From a virus, in IMG/VR virus record IMGVR_UViG_3300009448_000018, positions 1 to 22,464 of that record: a stretch of DNA of 22,464 bases; one strand, given 5' to 3'. The notes below the pieces were generated by a model. That model was given only the letters and a program-made list of their open reading frames with translations, ran no database searches and had not been told where the DNA came from. The position numbers and the translations under genes are program-made. Positions 12,368-20,709 of this stretch are shown here, in pieces. Numbering within the stretch: the stretch's first letter is position 1; each line of letters starts with the position of its first letter.

Positions 12368-12667
12368 ATGGAAAGTCGACTGGTATACAAAAACGAGGAT
12401 GGGGTCCGGCGGACCTTCATCACCGACACCGACAACCCTCACCAATTGGTCGTCAAGACCGAGGTTGTGATGGACGGCGTGATCGAGACGAATAAGATCA
12501 TGCGGGAGTTACACCCCACCAAATCCACCAATAAGTTGGTGGCCCGTGGAGTTCCCCTTACAGTGTACGAAAGGTCTGTACACGAGGGTTGGGACGACAA
12601 AGATTGGGACCGCTGGTTGAACGATTCGGACAACGCGGTATTTAGGGTTTGGGAAGGCCGAGTATGA
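12368..12667 (+). CDS. Hypothetical phage protein (99 aa)
   Basis: No family name can be given. It is soluble and mixed alpha/beta, with a C-terminal WDDKDWDRWLNDSDNAVFRVWEGRV pattern that resembles small proteins seen before the adaptor gene in other podoviruses. The only early in-frame ATG is at 12368; the next is at 12470. No ribosome binding site precedes 12368, and the ATG lies four bases after the -10 box, so a transcript from that promoter would either be leaderless or lack this ATG. Readthrough from upstream could still express it. The stop overlaps the next gene as ATGA. Confidence 0.7.
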   Translation: MESRLVYKNEDGVRRTFITDTDNPHQLVVKTEVVMDGVIETNKIMRELHPTKSTNKLVARGVPLTVYERSVHEGWDDKDWDRWLNDSDNAVFRVWEGRV

Positions 12668-13266
12668 CCGACTACACCGTTTTCCAAGATGCAGTTCGTG
12701 ATTGGGTGGGGCGCTCGGACTTTTCCGACGCCACCGTCACGTCTATCATCCGGATGGCGGAAACTACGCTTTCCCAGTCTCTACGGGTTCGCCAGATGGT
12801 AGTCCGCGCCGATGCTATCATAGCCAACGGTCGCGTTGCGTTGCCGTTGGACTTCATCGAGGCAGAAATCATTCGCATCACCAACGGTGCGCCGCTCGTG
12901 TTCCGCACCCCTGACGAGTTTTACGTCAATACCGTGAGGCCGAAAGAATGGTACACGATCCTCGGCGAAGAAATCGAATTTGGTGCTCCGATCCCTGAGA
13001 TCGAGGGCCTCCGGATCACGATGAGCTACTTCCAACACGTCCCGACTTTCGTCGACGTCGCGACATGGCTCTACACCTATCACTACAATATCTACCTTCA
13101 AGCCTGCAACGCCTCCGCTGCGCTTTATGCGCAAGAGTTTGAGCGTGCGACCTCCATCGAAGGCATCGTTTCTGGGTTGGTTGAAATCGCCAATATGAAT
13201 TACAACAAGGGCAAGATCAGCGGTTCTACGCTCCGCACTCGCCTAGTACGCAAAAGGATCGGATGA
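12664..13266 (+). CDS. Head-tail adaptor (SU10-adaptor-like, 200 aa)
   Basis: This is likely the ring protein that joins the portal to the tail. It begins with the helical pattern of the phage adaptor group (FQDAVRDWVGRSDFSDATVTSIIRMAETTLSQSLRVRQM), then a beta region (ALPLDFIEAEIIRITNGAPLVFRTPDEFY) and a helical end (YLQACNASAALYAQEFERA, NMNYNKGKISGSTLR). The adaptor call fits the SU10-type capsid upstream. ATG 12664 overlaps the preceding stop as ATGA; the longer opening from 12649 is rejected. The stop overlaps the next start. Confidence 0.82.
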   Translation: MTDYTVFQDAVRDWVGRSDFSDATVTSIIRMAETTLSQSLRVRQMVVRADAIIANGRVALPLDFIEAEIIRITNGAPLVFRTPDEFYVNTVRPKEWYTILGEEIEFGAPIPEIEGLRITMSYFQHVPTFVDVATWLYTYHYNIYLQACNASAALYAQEFERATSIEGIVSGLVEIANMNYNKGKISGSTLRTRLVRKRIG

Positions 13267-13637
13267 TGTCCCTTACCGAAGCAGGTGAAAATCGCGCTCT
13301 CAACGGTGTCCTCACCCCGGCGACCTACGTGGGTTTGCACACGGCCTTGCCTTCCTTAGGCGGCAACGAAGTAGCGGGCGGCGCTTACGCTCGACAGGCC
13401 CTCGGTGCTTACACTATTACCGGGACTGAACCCGCTATCGCGTCGAATGATGCCCTCATCCAATTCCCCACCGCCACGGCGGCTTGGGGCGAAGTTACCC
13501 ACGTGGGCATCTGGTCGGCAGTCGCCGCAGGAACACTGCTCGCAGAAGAGCCCATCACAATCCCGAAGGACATCGCAATCGACGACTCCTTCCGGTTCCT
13601 CGCAACGAAACTCAAAATCCGCTGCTCGGTGCCATAA
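13263..13637 (+). CDS. Gp80-like tail/head-closure protein (124 aa)
   Basis: This resembles a common family of short phage structural proteins often annotated as tail fibre or head closure: YVGLHTALPSLGGNEVAGGAYARQAL (about residues 22-47), then FPTATAAWGEVTHVGIWSA...GTLLAEEPITIPKDIAIDDSFRF (about 68-115). It is beta-rich, with the conserved T/SxWGxVTHxGI motif. The exact virion location is not determined by the sequence. Two ATGs lie in tandem (13263 and 13266). The first overlaps the preceding stop as ATGA; the second is better spaced from AAGGA. Translational coupling is likely either way. Confidence 0.75.
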   Translation: MMSLTEAGENRALNGVLTPATYVGLHTALPSLGGNEVAGGAYARQALGAYTITGTEPAIASNDALIQFPTATAAWGEVTHVGIWSAVAAGTLLAEEPITIPKDIAIDDSFRFLATKLKIRCSVP

Positions 13638-14167
13638 TGTCTAAAAAGTACGGTGTTGGGGTCTACAATTCCGGTCTCTACTCTGCAGCGACAAACGCAG
13701 CGGGCGAGGCCACCCTTGACATCGTACTTGACCTGCAGCCCTACGGTTCGGTTGGTTTCGGCAACACTGCCACTATCGACTACGCCGTCGACGTCCAAGC
13801 CCACGGTTCTTCTTCTTTCGGTGCTGCTTGGGCTGTCAATTTTAACGTGGGGTTGGTACTAACGGGTGCTGTAAGCGTTCACTTTGGTTCGTCGTACACT
13901 ACCGACGCCACGTTCGACATGTCCGCCGAGGGGCGGATAGCAATGAATTACACCGAAGAACTCAACTTCGACGTAGCCGTGCGGTTAGTGGCCGTTGGAA
14001 ATGTCAATTACGGGGGTGAATACTCTCTCTTAGTCAGCGTCGACGGTGTCTTCGAGCCAGAAGAGTCAAAGTTCTGGGGTCCGCAGTTGCCTTCCGGCGT
14101 TTGGGTCCCGCAGTCCGATAATCCGGGTATTTGGGTGGTTCAACCTAAATCGAATCCTTGGGGGTAA
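13637..14167 (+). CDS. Beta-repeat tail structural protein (176 aa)
   Basis: I do not recognise a named family. Residues 27-130 consist of five tandem units of 20-22 residues (starting near 27, 47, 67, 89 and 109) with alternating hydrophobic residues and a Gly-x-h-x-(Phe/Tyr)-Gly ending, which suggests stacked beta-strands. The C-terminus is Trp/Pro-rich with two near-repeats ([11 protein letters not shown] and [11 protein letters not shown]). This looks like a tail shaft or fibre-attachment protein. ATG 13637 overlaps the previous stop (TAATG); the longer opening from 13484 lies inside the upstream gene and is rejected. Confidence 0.75.
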   Translation: MSKKYGVGVYNSGLYSAATNAAGEATLDIVLDLQPYGSVGFGNTATIDYAVDVQAHGSSSFGAAWAVNFNVGLVLTGAVSVHFGSSYTTDATFDMSAEGRIAMNYTEELNFDVAVRLVAVGNVNYGGEYSLLVSVDGVFEPEESKFWGPQLPSGVWVPQSDNPGIWVVQPKSNPWG

Positions 14168-14168
14168 C

Positions 14169-14984
14169 ATGGCCGATACAGTAACAACCAATCTAGGCTT
14201 GGTGAAGCCCGAACCGGGAGCGTCCGACGACACTTGGGGCGCCAAACTTAACACGGACATGGACGTCATCGATGCGGCGGTGAACGACTTGGATGAAGCG
14301 GTAGCCGACATCATCTTGAATTACTTGCGTGCTGATGTGGCGCAAGTGTTTGACGCCACCCAAAAGGCGCAGCTCGTTGCGAATATTGGCAAAGCATCTG
14401 ACGCTCAAGCCGGCGCTGCAGCGCCCGTGGATACGGTATTTGTCACCCCATATTCGAGCCGTCGTGTCGCTGCCGCCTACAATAAGTGGGAAACAGTACC
14501 AGATGGTCTGGTAAACCTTGCTGGCGTTTCAGTGGTTGACTGGGCGGGGCTTAGCGTATTTGAGCACCTTCGGCTTACCGTCGAAGGCATCCCGGCCGCC
14601 AGTTCACTTTTCCCTTTTTTGCGGGTAAGCCAGGATAACGGGGCCTCGTTTAACGCAGGTGCCGCCGACTACGGTTTCACCGCTCTGGGGGTCTTTACTT
14701 CGGCAGGTGTAGCTTCGTTGGCCTCCTCTTCATACTTCCCACTATCAAATAGTGCGATGGAAACCAACGTGTTCGAATTTGTCGTTTCGCTCACCGGATT
14801 CAACAAAGCAAGGGCCACGATCATGCACTCAAACGGGTCTTTGTTTATCGACGTTGGCCACGCCAAGCTGGAAACTTGGGGGTATCGCAACAACAGTACG
14901 GCTCACAATGCGCTGCGCTTTTCAAATACAGCAGGGTTCGCCTTCACCAGTGGCATGGCCCATCTTCAAGGAATACGCGGATGA
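14169..14984 (+). CDS. Short tail fibre or receptor-binding protein (271 aa)
   Basis: The N-terminus carries a typical phage tail-fibre attachment pattern, [36 protein letters not shown] (about residues 6-41), followed by a helical linker and a beta-rich C-terminal body (about 100-271). The length is short for a fibre, so it may be an adaptor for a larger spike outside the window or a compact receptor binder. ATG 14169 follows a run of G; the longer opening from 14046 overlaps the upstream gene and is rejected. The stop overlaps the next gene as ATGA, and that gene may encode its assembly partner. Confidence 0.78.
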   Translation: MADTVTTNLGLVKPEPGASDDTWGAKLNTDMDVIDAAVNDLDEAVADIILNYLRADVAQVFDATQKAQLVANIGKASDAQAGAAAPVDTVFVTPYSSRRVAAAYNKWETVPDGLVNLAGVSVVDWAGLSVFEHLRLTVEGIPAASSLFPFLRVSQDNGASFNAGAADYGFTALGVFTSAGVASLASSSYFPLSNSAMETNVFEFVVSLTGFNKARATIMHSNGSLFIDVGHAKLETWGYRNNSTAHNALRFSNTAGFAFTSGMAHLQGIRG

Positions 14985-15355
14985 TCAAAGTTGTAGATGG
15001 TGTCCATGTCGAGATGACTGACGAAGAGGTCGCAGAATTTCTCGCGTCTTTTGTGGTTTCACGTGAACCCGTGCCCCCCGTCATCAGCGACCGCCAGTTT
15101 TTCCAAGAACTGGCGGTGCGCAAGATCATTACTGAGGAGCAAGCGCTCGCCGCAGTAATGACCGGCACGATGCCCCCGGCCATCGTCGGTTTTATCGCCG
15201 CTATGCCCGAAGACCAGCGCTTCTCTGCTAACATGCTTCTGTCGGGTGCCACCACGTTTGAGCGTACACATTCTATCACGACGGTTTTTGGCGTTATGTT
15301 CGGGATGGACGACGCGGGCATCGACCAATTCTGGCGGGACGCTTTCACACTTTGA
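14981..15355 (+). CDS. Tail-fibre-associated protein, possible assembly chaperone (124 aa)
   Basis: I know this as a recurrent gene beside tail-fibre genes but cannot name the family. Helical segments include [28 protein letters not shown] (about residues 35-62), [34 protein letters not shown] and [23 protein letters not shown]. It is acidic and soluble, with no membrane segment. Position right after the fibre gene suggests a folding or attachment helper. ATG 14981 follows AAGGA by about eight bases and overlaps the fibre stop; the opening from 14876 is rejected. Confidence 0.68.
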   Translation: MIKVVDGVHVEMTDEEVAEFLASFVVSREPVPPVISDRQFFQELAVRKIITEEQALAAVMTGTMPPAIVGFIAAMPEDQRFSANMLLSGATTFERTHSITTVFGVMFGMDDAGIDQFWRDAFTL

Positions 15356-15363
15356 GGTAGGTA

Positions 15364-16884
15364 ATGATCGAGCCAATTTCTATCGAGCTACCTGCCGGTG
15401 TTTTCGCCGCACCGACGAAAACAAGCAAATCGGCTAATTGGCTTGAGACCAACCTTGTGCGGTGGGTTAACGGGAAATTGTCGCCAATCGGCGGGTGGTC
15501 GAAGGCTTCGTATCCGCCCACTGCTTCGCCTATTATGGCAGTACACCGTTGGTCCTTGAATAACGGGACTAGGGTTATTGCCTATCTGTGCGAGGCCCAC
15601 GTTTACGTCGATGTGGGCGGAGAGCTGACCGACATTTCCCCAGTGGCCCCTCTTGTGGCGCCTTCCACAGGTTACGTAGCCGGGGGTTATGGCGACTTTG
15701 GGTACGGTGTGGGGTCTTATGGAACACCCCGACCGGACAAGCAAGCCCGCTTTGTCATTCCGGAGTGTTACACACTCGACAATTGGGGTCAAAATCTCCT
15801 CGTAATGACCAGCACCGATGGCCGCTTATTGGAGTGGGACGCCTCGTCAATGGCCAACAAATGCGAGGCCGTCGAAAACGCACCAATTAGCAACCGCACT
15901 TTCGTTGTTTCGCCGTATCGCCATGTCATCCTTTTCGGGATGGGTGGCGTCCCCGGCGACTACGGATGGTGCGACGAAGAAGACAACACAAACTGGGATT
16001 TTGCGACGGTAAGCTCCAAGGCGGGGAAGAACAATATCCAACCAGCATCGGGCGTGGTGTCAGTGTCGAAGTCTGGGTCCGAAGTTATTGTATTCACCGA
16101 AGACAACGTGGGCCATGTGTTGAATTATATCGGCCTTCCTTTCATATTCAGCATGGACGTCATTAACGTCGAAAGTGCTCCTCTTTCGGTGGACTCAATC
16201 ATCGATACCCCGGGGGGTTGTGTTTGGGCTTCTAGTGATGGCTTTTGGCAATATTCGGCTGGCTCCGCTGTCCCACTGCCGTCCTCCGTGTGGACATGGA
16301 TCAAGGACCGAATGGACAAAGACGTCGCTCGCTTTAAGGCCAGTTTCGTAACCGTTCCAGACTTTTCCGAGCTGTACTTCTTTTTCCCCGCGTTTGGTGA
16401 GACTACTAACTCTCACTACGTGTCGTGGAATTACAAGGAAAATTGGTGGTCGACAGGCAAGATGCGTCGTACTTGCGGTGCTAAATCGAGCTTCACTGGG
16501 TACCCGATAATGTCGGACGGCACTGATGTGTACATTCACGAGTACGGCGACGTATATGCGTTGCAGCCGGGGGAGGAACTGCCTTGGGCTAAAACCCACA
16601 ACATCAACTTTTCCGGCGGCGCGAGCATGTTAACTGTCGGTCGTATGCTTCCTGACATCGGGGACGATACAACGGGACTTGAGTTCATCCTTGACTACAG
16701 CTTGTTCCGCTCCGGGCAAAAGGTGGAAATGACTTCCGGCCCCAAGGAGTTTTCACGGGGTATTGTTGGGTTCCGTGACACGGGCCGGGATTTCCAAATG
16801 ACCGTCCGCCAGAACGTCAACGAAGTGTTGGACTGGACTATGGGCAACAACATGATCGAAGTTGTGCGGAGGGGCAGACTATGA
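15364..16884 (+). CDS. Nozzle/tail-tube-like structural protein (506 aa)
   Basis: This is a large beta-rich structural protein. The N-terminus (LPAGVFAAPTKTSKSANWLETNLVRWVNGKLSPIGGW) and repeated blades with Trp/Gly turns (VMTSTDGRLLEWDA, HVILFGMGG, GCVWASSDGFWQYS, YVSWNYKENWWSTGKM) fit a beta-propeller nozzle or tail-tubular protein, as in short-tailed phages that seal the DNA and contact the fibres. A P22 gp10-like DNA-stabilisation role is an alternative with the same location. ATG 15364 follows AGGTAGG. The end overlaps the next gene. Confidence 0.72.
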   Translation: MIEPISIELPAGVFAAPTKTSKSANWLETNLVRWVNGKLSPIGGWSKASYPPTASPIMAVHRWSLNNGTRVIAYLCEAHVYVDVGGELTDISPVAPLVAPSTGYVAGGYGDFGYGVGSYGTPRPDKQARFVIPECYTLDNWGQNLLVMTSTDGRLLEWDASSMANKCEAVENAPISNRTFVVSPYRHVILFGMGGVPGDYGWCDEEDNTNWDFATVSSKAGKNNIQPASGVVSVSKSGSEVIVFTEDNVGHVLNYIGLPFIFSMDVINVESAPLSVDSIIDTPGGCVWASSDGFWQYSAGSAVPLPSSVWTWIKDRMDKDVARFKASFVTVPDFSELYFFFPAFGETTNSHYVSWNYKENWWSTGKMRRTCGAKSSFTGYPIMSDGTDVYIHEYGDVYALQPGEELPWAKTHNINFSGGASMLTVGRMLPDIGDDTTGLEFILDYSLFRSGQKVEMTSGPKEFSRGIVGFRDTGRDFQMTVRQNVNEVLDWTMGNNMIEVVRRGRL

Positions 16885-17093
16885 TACCGGTTCCGCGCTT
16901 CACGGGGTTTCCCGCCGTCTTGGATTACCTCAACATACTCATCAAGTACCTACGTAAGGAGTTGGATGCTCGCCCGCCGCAGAATACCGCAGTGAGTTCC
17001 GTACTACTTGCGTCACCGAACGGGTCAGTGTATACTGTACAGGTCACCGACGCTGGTGTCTTAGAGGCGGTATTAACGTATGAAGCACCGTAA
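16881..17093 (+). CDS. Small conserved-looking phage protein (70 aa)
   Basis: No family name. It has a helical N-terminus (FPAVLDYLNILIKYLRKELDARPP) and a short beta hairpin (SVLLASPNGSVYTVQVTDAGVLEAVLTYE). Coupled starts (ATGA overlap upstream and a 14-base overlap with the next gene) show it is translated with the tail block. It is probably a minor virion component. The PNGSVYxVxVxDAG end resembles other short podovirus proteins I have seen, but I cannot prove it. Confidence 0.65.
   Translation: MIPVPRFTGFPAVLDYLNILIKYLRKELDARPPQNTAVSSVLLASPNGSVYTVQVTDAGVLEAVLTYEAP
17008..17036 (+). promoter_or_regulatory. Weak promoter candidate before the gene at 17080
   Basis: TTGCGT (17008-17013), 17-bp spacing and TATACT (17031-17036). 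The -35 matches only four of six consensus bases, and the TGN extension is shifted relative to the six stronger promoters. It is listed as a weak candidate only. Confidence 0.25.
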
Positions 17094-17427
17094 CTTCCGT
17101 CAACAGATGGAAAGAATGCTTGAATTGCACGGAGGTTTCTATACCTTCGAGGACATCCTAGACCTTATCAAGCAAGGAAGGATGCAGAGTTTTGTTAAGG
17201 GCGACACATGGGTAATAACCCAAGTAAATGAGTTTCCCCGCAAAAAAGTGTTGGAGATAGTGTTCGTCATTGGCGACTTAGACACCCTCCACGAGCTTGA
17301 GCCAGAACTTGAAGCATATCGTGCATCGATAAGCGCAGACATGATGATGGCTACCGGCAGGCTCGGCTGGATCAACAAACACTTCGACGGGTGGAAGCCC
17401 ATCAGCGTCAATTTCATTAAGGTGTGA
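17080..17427 (+). CDS. GNAT-fold-like phage protein (115 aa)
   Basis: Layout resembles the acetyltransferase-like proteins found among podovirus structural genes: an N-terminal helix, YTFEDILDLIKQGRMQSFVKG, a beta strand pair (WVITQVNEFP, LEIVFVIGDL), a helix with LEAYRASISADMMMATGRLGW, and a final strand (WKPISVNFIKV). The usual acetyl-CoA-binding R/QxxGxG/A loop is not obvious, so the fold may be kept for structure rather than catalysis. ATG 17080 follows GAGGCGG and overlaps the upstream gene by 14 bases. The role in the virion or infection is unknown. Confidence 0.6.
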   Translation: MKHRNFRQQMERMLELHGGFYTFEDILDLIKQGRMQSFVKGDTWVITQVNEFPRKKVLEIVFVIGDLDTLHELEPELEAYRASISADMMMATGRLGWINKHFDGWKPISVNFIKV

Positions 17428-17430
17428 CCA

Positions 17431-18474
17431 ATGGTCTCTAAAGCCCCATCCCAAACCACACAGACGACGAAGGTCGAACTGCCCAAGTGGGTGGACGCCG
17501 CGTCGCAGGAAAATTACCAGCTCGCCCAAGAGCTTGGTACGAAGCCGTTCATGCAGTACGGCGGCGAGCGCGTCGCTTCGATGAGCGGCGCTACCCAAGG
17601 CGGCATCAACGGTATCCGCGACAAGATCGCGTCCGGTGACATGACTGGCGTTCTGGCCAATATCGCCAACGGCACCACCAGTATCGCCAACACAGACATG
17701 TCGAGGTACATGAACCCGTACACCGATGAGGTGGTCAACAAGACGCTTGGCGACGTCGACCGCAACCGTATTCAGGCCCTGATGGGCAACAGCGACGCAG
17801 CAGCGAAAGCGGGGGCGTTTGGTGGATCGCGGCACGGGGTCGTGGACGGCGTCACCAACGCTGAGAATCTCAAGGACATGGGCACGCTTTCGGCGCAGCT
17901 ACGCTCCAGCGGATACGACAAGGCTCTCGCCTCGGCATCGCAGGACATTTCCAACCAAGGTTCGTCGGCGCAGGCCGCTATCGACGGTCGTTCCAAGGAG
18001 CTGGCCGCTCTCATGCAGGCCGGTCTCATGGAGAAGACGCAGGGACAGGAACGCATCGACTCGGATATGGCCAAGTTTGGCGAAGGCCGCGATTACGACC
18101 TCGAAAATCTCAACCTTCGCCTCTCCGCGCTCGGCATGTCGCCTTACGGCAAGAGTGACACCACCCAGAAAACCACCACCGGGGGTTCCAGCGGTACCGA
18201 TATCGGTCAGCTTGGCATGGGCATGTTTTCGCTGCTTCTCGGCCTATCCGAGGACGACACCAAGACCGACAAGGAAAAGGTCGGCAAGATCCCCGGCACC
18301 GACCTCGATCTTTATGCGTACCGCTACAAGAAGGATCCGAAGACCTACCCGAAGGTTGTTGGCCCGATGGCCTCCGACGTCGAGAAGAAGATGCCGGAAT
18401 TTATCAGCAAGATCGACGGCAAGCGCGTAGTCGACTACGGCGGCATCATGCAGAGGGCTATGGCAAATGGCTAA
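17431..18474 (+). CDS. Internal/neck protein with C-terminal S74-like chaperone domain (347 aa)
   Basis: Residues 80-160 carry a pattern common in phage internal virion proteins (SRYMNPYTDEVVNKTLGDVDR, then AAAKAGAFGGSRHGVVDGVTNAE). Residues 150-240 are helical and Ala/Gln-rich. The last 75 residues resemble the intramolecular chaperone (peptidase S74) of tail spikes: LSEDDTKTDKEKVGKI, LYAYRYKKDP, GPMASDVEKKMPEFI and VVDYGGIM. Ser273 and Lys278 have the Ser-x4-Lys spacing of the self-cleavage dyad. If active, cleavage would release the C-terminus after folding. ATG 17431 follows AAGGTG. It overlaps the next gene by 8 bases. Confidence 0.75.
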   Translation: MVSKAPSQTTQTTKVELPKWVDAASQENYQLAQELGTKPFMQYGGERVASMSGATQGGINGIRDKIASGDMTGVLANIANGTTSIANTDMSRYMNPYTDEVVNKTLGDVDRNRIQALMGNSDAAAKAGAFGGSRHGVVDGVTNAENLKDMGTLSAQLRSSGYDKALASASQDISNQGSSAQAAIDGRSKELAALMQAGLMEKTQGQERIDSDMAKFGEGRDYDLENLNLRLSALGMSPYGKSDTTQKTTTGGSSGTDIGQLGMGMFSLLLGLSEDDTKTDKEKVGKIPGTDLDLYAYRYKKDPKTYPKVVGPMASDVEKKMPEFISKIDGKRVVDYGGIMQRAMANG

Positions 18475-19237
18475 CCAGCTCGAACAGTACATTCGCGAAG
18501 CAGCCCGCAAGCGCAAAATGGACGAGGAAATTGTCCTGCGAGTCGCACGAGCCGAGGGGGGCCTCAAAGATCCCATCCGCCAGAGCGACGTGATGAAGGG
18601 CAACCTGCGCGAGCCATCTTACGGCCCGTTCCAGATGCTAGTCGGCGGCGAGGGTACAGGGTTCCCGGCTGGCCTCGGTAACGATGCGTTGGCTCGTGGT
18701 ATCGACCCGCGTGACCCGAATCAATGGCAGCAAACCGTTGATTTTGCCCTTGACACTGCAAACCGCGACGGTTGGGGCCGTTGGTACGGGGCCAAAGACG
18801 CTGGCGTCGGCAACTATGATGGCATCGTCGGCGGTACGACACTCAACAGTGTTCCACCTATGGTTTCCGGCTACTCGGCCCCTGCTTTGCCACCGCCCAC
18901 GGACGTTAAGTCTTATAGCGTGGCTGGCGTGGCGGAACCGACGTTCGGGGACAAAATCGGCACGGCACTTTTTGGTGACAACGCCGACAAACTCAAAGGG
19001 TTATTTGGTGACGGAGCAACACCAAACGCGGCGTCGAAGGGGCTTACCTTGGCCGGGGGTGCCTTCAAGGGTGGAGGCGATGATGCATTGGCTCGGGAAC
19101 ACTCGACGCCCATTCAGTCATCGTTGCCTGCGATGGAAGCTGCCGATGGCCAACGCATGGCGGCGGCACAACAGCTTATGAGCACGCTTCTTATGAATCG
19201 TAAGAAGTTGGGCGGCATGATGGGGGCTAGGGCATGA
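18467..19237 (+). CDS. Virion-associated lytic transglycosylase (256 aa)
   Basis: This is a lysozyme-like enzyme carried in the particle to open peptidoglycan at entry. Residues 20-110 show the expected layout: VLRVARAEGG with catalytic Glu30, EPSYGPFQM (49-57), a Gly-rich loop and WQQTVDFALDTANRDGWGRWYGA (87-109). The remainder is low-complexity Gly/Ala/Pro linker with a helical end, which may anchor it in the virion. ATG 18467 follows AGAGG and overlaps the previous stop; the end overlaps the next start as ATGA. Transglycosylase rather than true lysozyme activity is inferred from the glutamate motif. Confidence 0.85.
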   Translation: MANQLEQYIREAARKRKMDEEIVLRVARAEGGLKDPIRQSDVMKGNLREPSYGPFQMLVGGEGTGFPAGLGNDALARGIDPRDPNQWQQTVDFALDTANRDGWGRWYGAKDAGVGNYDGIVGGTTLNSVPPMVSGYSAPALPPPTDVKSYSVAGVAEPTFGDKIGTALFGDNADKLKGLFGDGATPNAASKGLTLAGGAFKGGGDDALAREHSTPIQSSLPAMEAADGQRMAAAQQLMSTLLMNRKKLGGMMGARA

Positions 19238-20709
19238 GCATCGGTTCGACAATTCTTTCCCTTATGGGCACTAAGGACCCACGGCAGGCGCTGCTGGAGT
19301 CCATAGCGGGCGGGGGCGGCGCCAGCGGCGCACAGTACGCGGACCCGGCAGCGGGCGGGGCAGGCACTACCGCCCCTGCTGGTACTGTGCCCGCTGGCGC
19401 ACCGCAGCCAGCACCGCGTCCAACGGGTTTCGATAGTCCGCCCGACCTTTCGGCGCTTTACGGGGATTTGTTGAAGTATCAGGGCAAGGCAACCAACATT
19501 GACCGGGGTTTCGGTCTCATCGGCTCGTCGATCTCTCAAGACGGCAACCGGGATTCCACCCTGAAAGCCTTTACGGGCGACGGTTCCGGTGTTGCCATCC
19601 CCGACCCCGCATCGATCGCGACGATGGGCATGGAAATGCAGAAGGCCGCGCTGAGCCGCCAGAGCCGCGCTGCGATGATGGCCAACCTTCCGGCTATCGC
19701 CAAGCGCTACGGCCTTGACCTGGAGACTGCCCGCCTGTTGTACGAGCAGGGCAAGCTCGAAGACGTGATTTCCGAAAAGGAAAAGCCGAACCTCGAAACC
19801 GTCACCGACGCGAACGGCCAGACACTGCTCATCGACAAGAACACGGCGACGCAGCAGGGTGTATTCGGCACCGAAAAAGACCAATCCGACGTCATTGACG
19901 GCCCTAACGGAACAAAGCTTCGCTACGATCCGGTCACACAATCGGTTACCCCAATCACGGGTCCGGACACGATGACTGCTGACACCCGCGAGTATGATCG
20001 TTACGTCGCTGATGAGAAGATGCGCAACAATCAGTCGCCACTATCCTTTCAAGAATGGCGACTCACCAAGCCAGCGTCGGTGAAGGTTGAAAACAACCTC
20101 GGCGACAAGGCTGACCCACAAAAGAAGCGATTTGCTGAAAAATCCGGCGACTTCTTTGCCGAGGACTACCAAAACCTCCGCAAGGCTCGCAACTCCGGCA
20201 GGGATATGTTGGGCCAGTATGCGTTGGCCGAAAAAGCCCTCGACAACAATGTTAACACCGGCGCTTTCGGCGAATACGAACAGTCGTTGCGCAAAATCGG
20301 CGCTTCGCTCGGGATCGACACGGATATGGAGAAGGTTACAGGGGGCGAATTGCTCAAGACCGTAACCAACCGTATGGCGCTTCTGATGCGTAACCCCGAA
20401 AGCGGGATGGGTATGCCGGGTTCCGTTTCGGACCGCGACTTGACGTTCTTGAAGGACGCGCAGGTCGGCCTGACTACTCAGAACCCCAGGGCGATGATTG
20501 ACGTATTCCGCCGGATCGAGAAGCGTAAGATCGATATCGCCAATCTGGCGGACGACTACGTTAAGAAGAATGGCAACCTCGATGCTGGTTTCGACGCCGT
20601 GGTGTCCGACTTCGTTGACAAGAACTCAATGTTCGAGGGGATTAACCTCAAGGGCAATGATCCAGAGGCGTATCGTAAGTCGGTGTACGAGCAGTATAGG
20701 AGCAAGTAA
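19234..20709 (+). CDS. Internal virion/ejection protein (491 aa)
   Basis: No named family, but the pattern is that of internal virion proteins. Residues 26-68 are a Gly/Ala/Pro-rich flexible segment. Residues 120-190 are helical (MEMQKAALSRQSRAAMMANLPAIAKRYGLDLETARLLYEQGKLEDVI). A region near 196-245 has short beta elements (TVTDANGQTLLIDKN, DGPNGTKLRYDP). Residues 300-491 are long helices. There is no membrane segment. Position between the transglycosylase and the glycine-rich last gene supports an ejected internal protein. ATG 19234 overlaps the previous stop as ATGA; the stop overlaps the next ATG by one base. Confidence 0.72.
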   Translation: MSIGSTILSLMGTKDPRQALLESIAGGGGASGAQYADPAAGGAGTTAPAGTVPAGAPQPAPRPTGFDSPPDLSALYGDLLKYQGKATNIDRGFGLIGSSISQDGNRDSTLKAFTGDGSGVAIPDPASIATMGMEMQKAALSRQSRAAMMANLPAIAKRYGLDLETARLLYEQGKLEDVISEKEKPNLETVTDANGQTLLIDKNTATQQGVFGTEKDQSDVIDGPNGTKLRYDPVTQSVTPITGPDTMTADTREYDRYVADEKMRNNQSPLSFQEWRLTKPASVKVENNLGDKADPQKKRFAEKSGDFFAEDYQNLRKARNSGRDMLGQYALAEKALDNNVNTGAFGEYEQSLRKIGASLGIDTDMEKVTGGELLKTVTNRMALLMRNPESGMGMPGSVSDRDLTFLKDAQVGLTTQNPRAMIDVFRRIEKRKIDIANLADDYVKKNGNLDAGFDAVVSDFVDKNSMFEGINLKGNDPEAYRKSVYEQYRSK

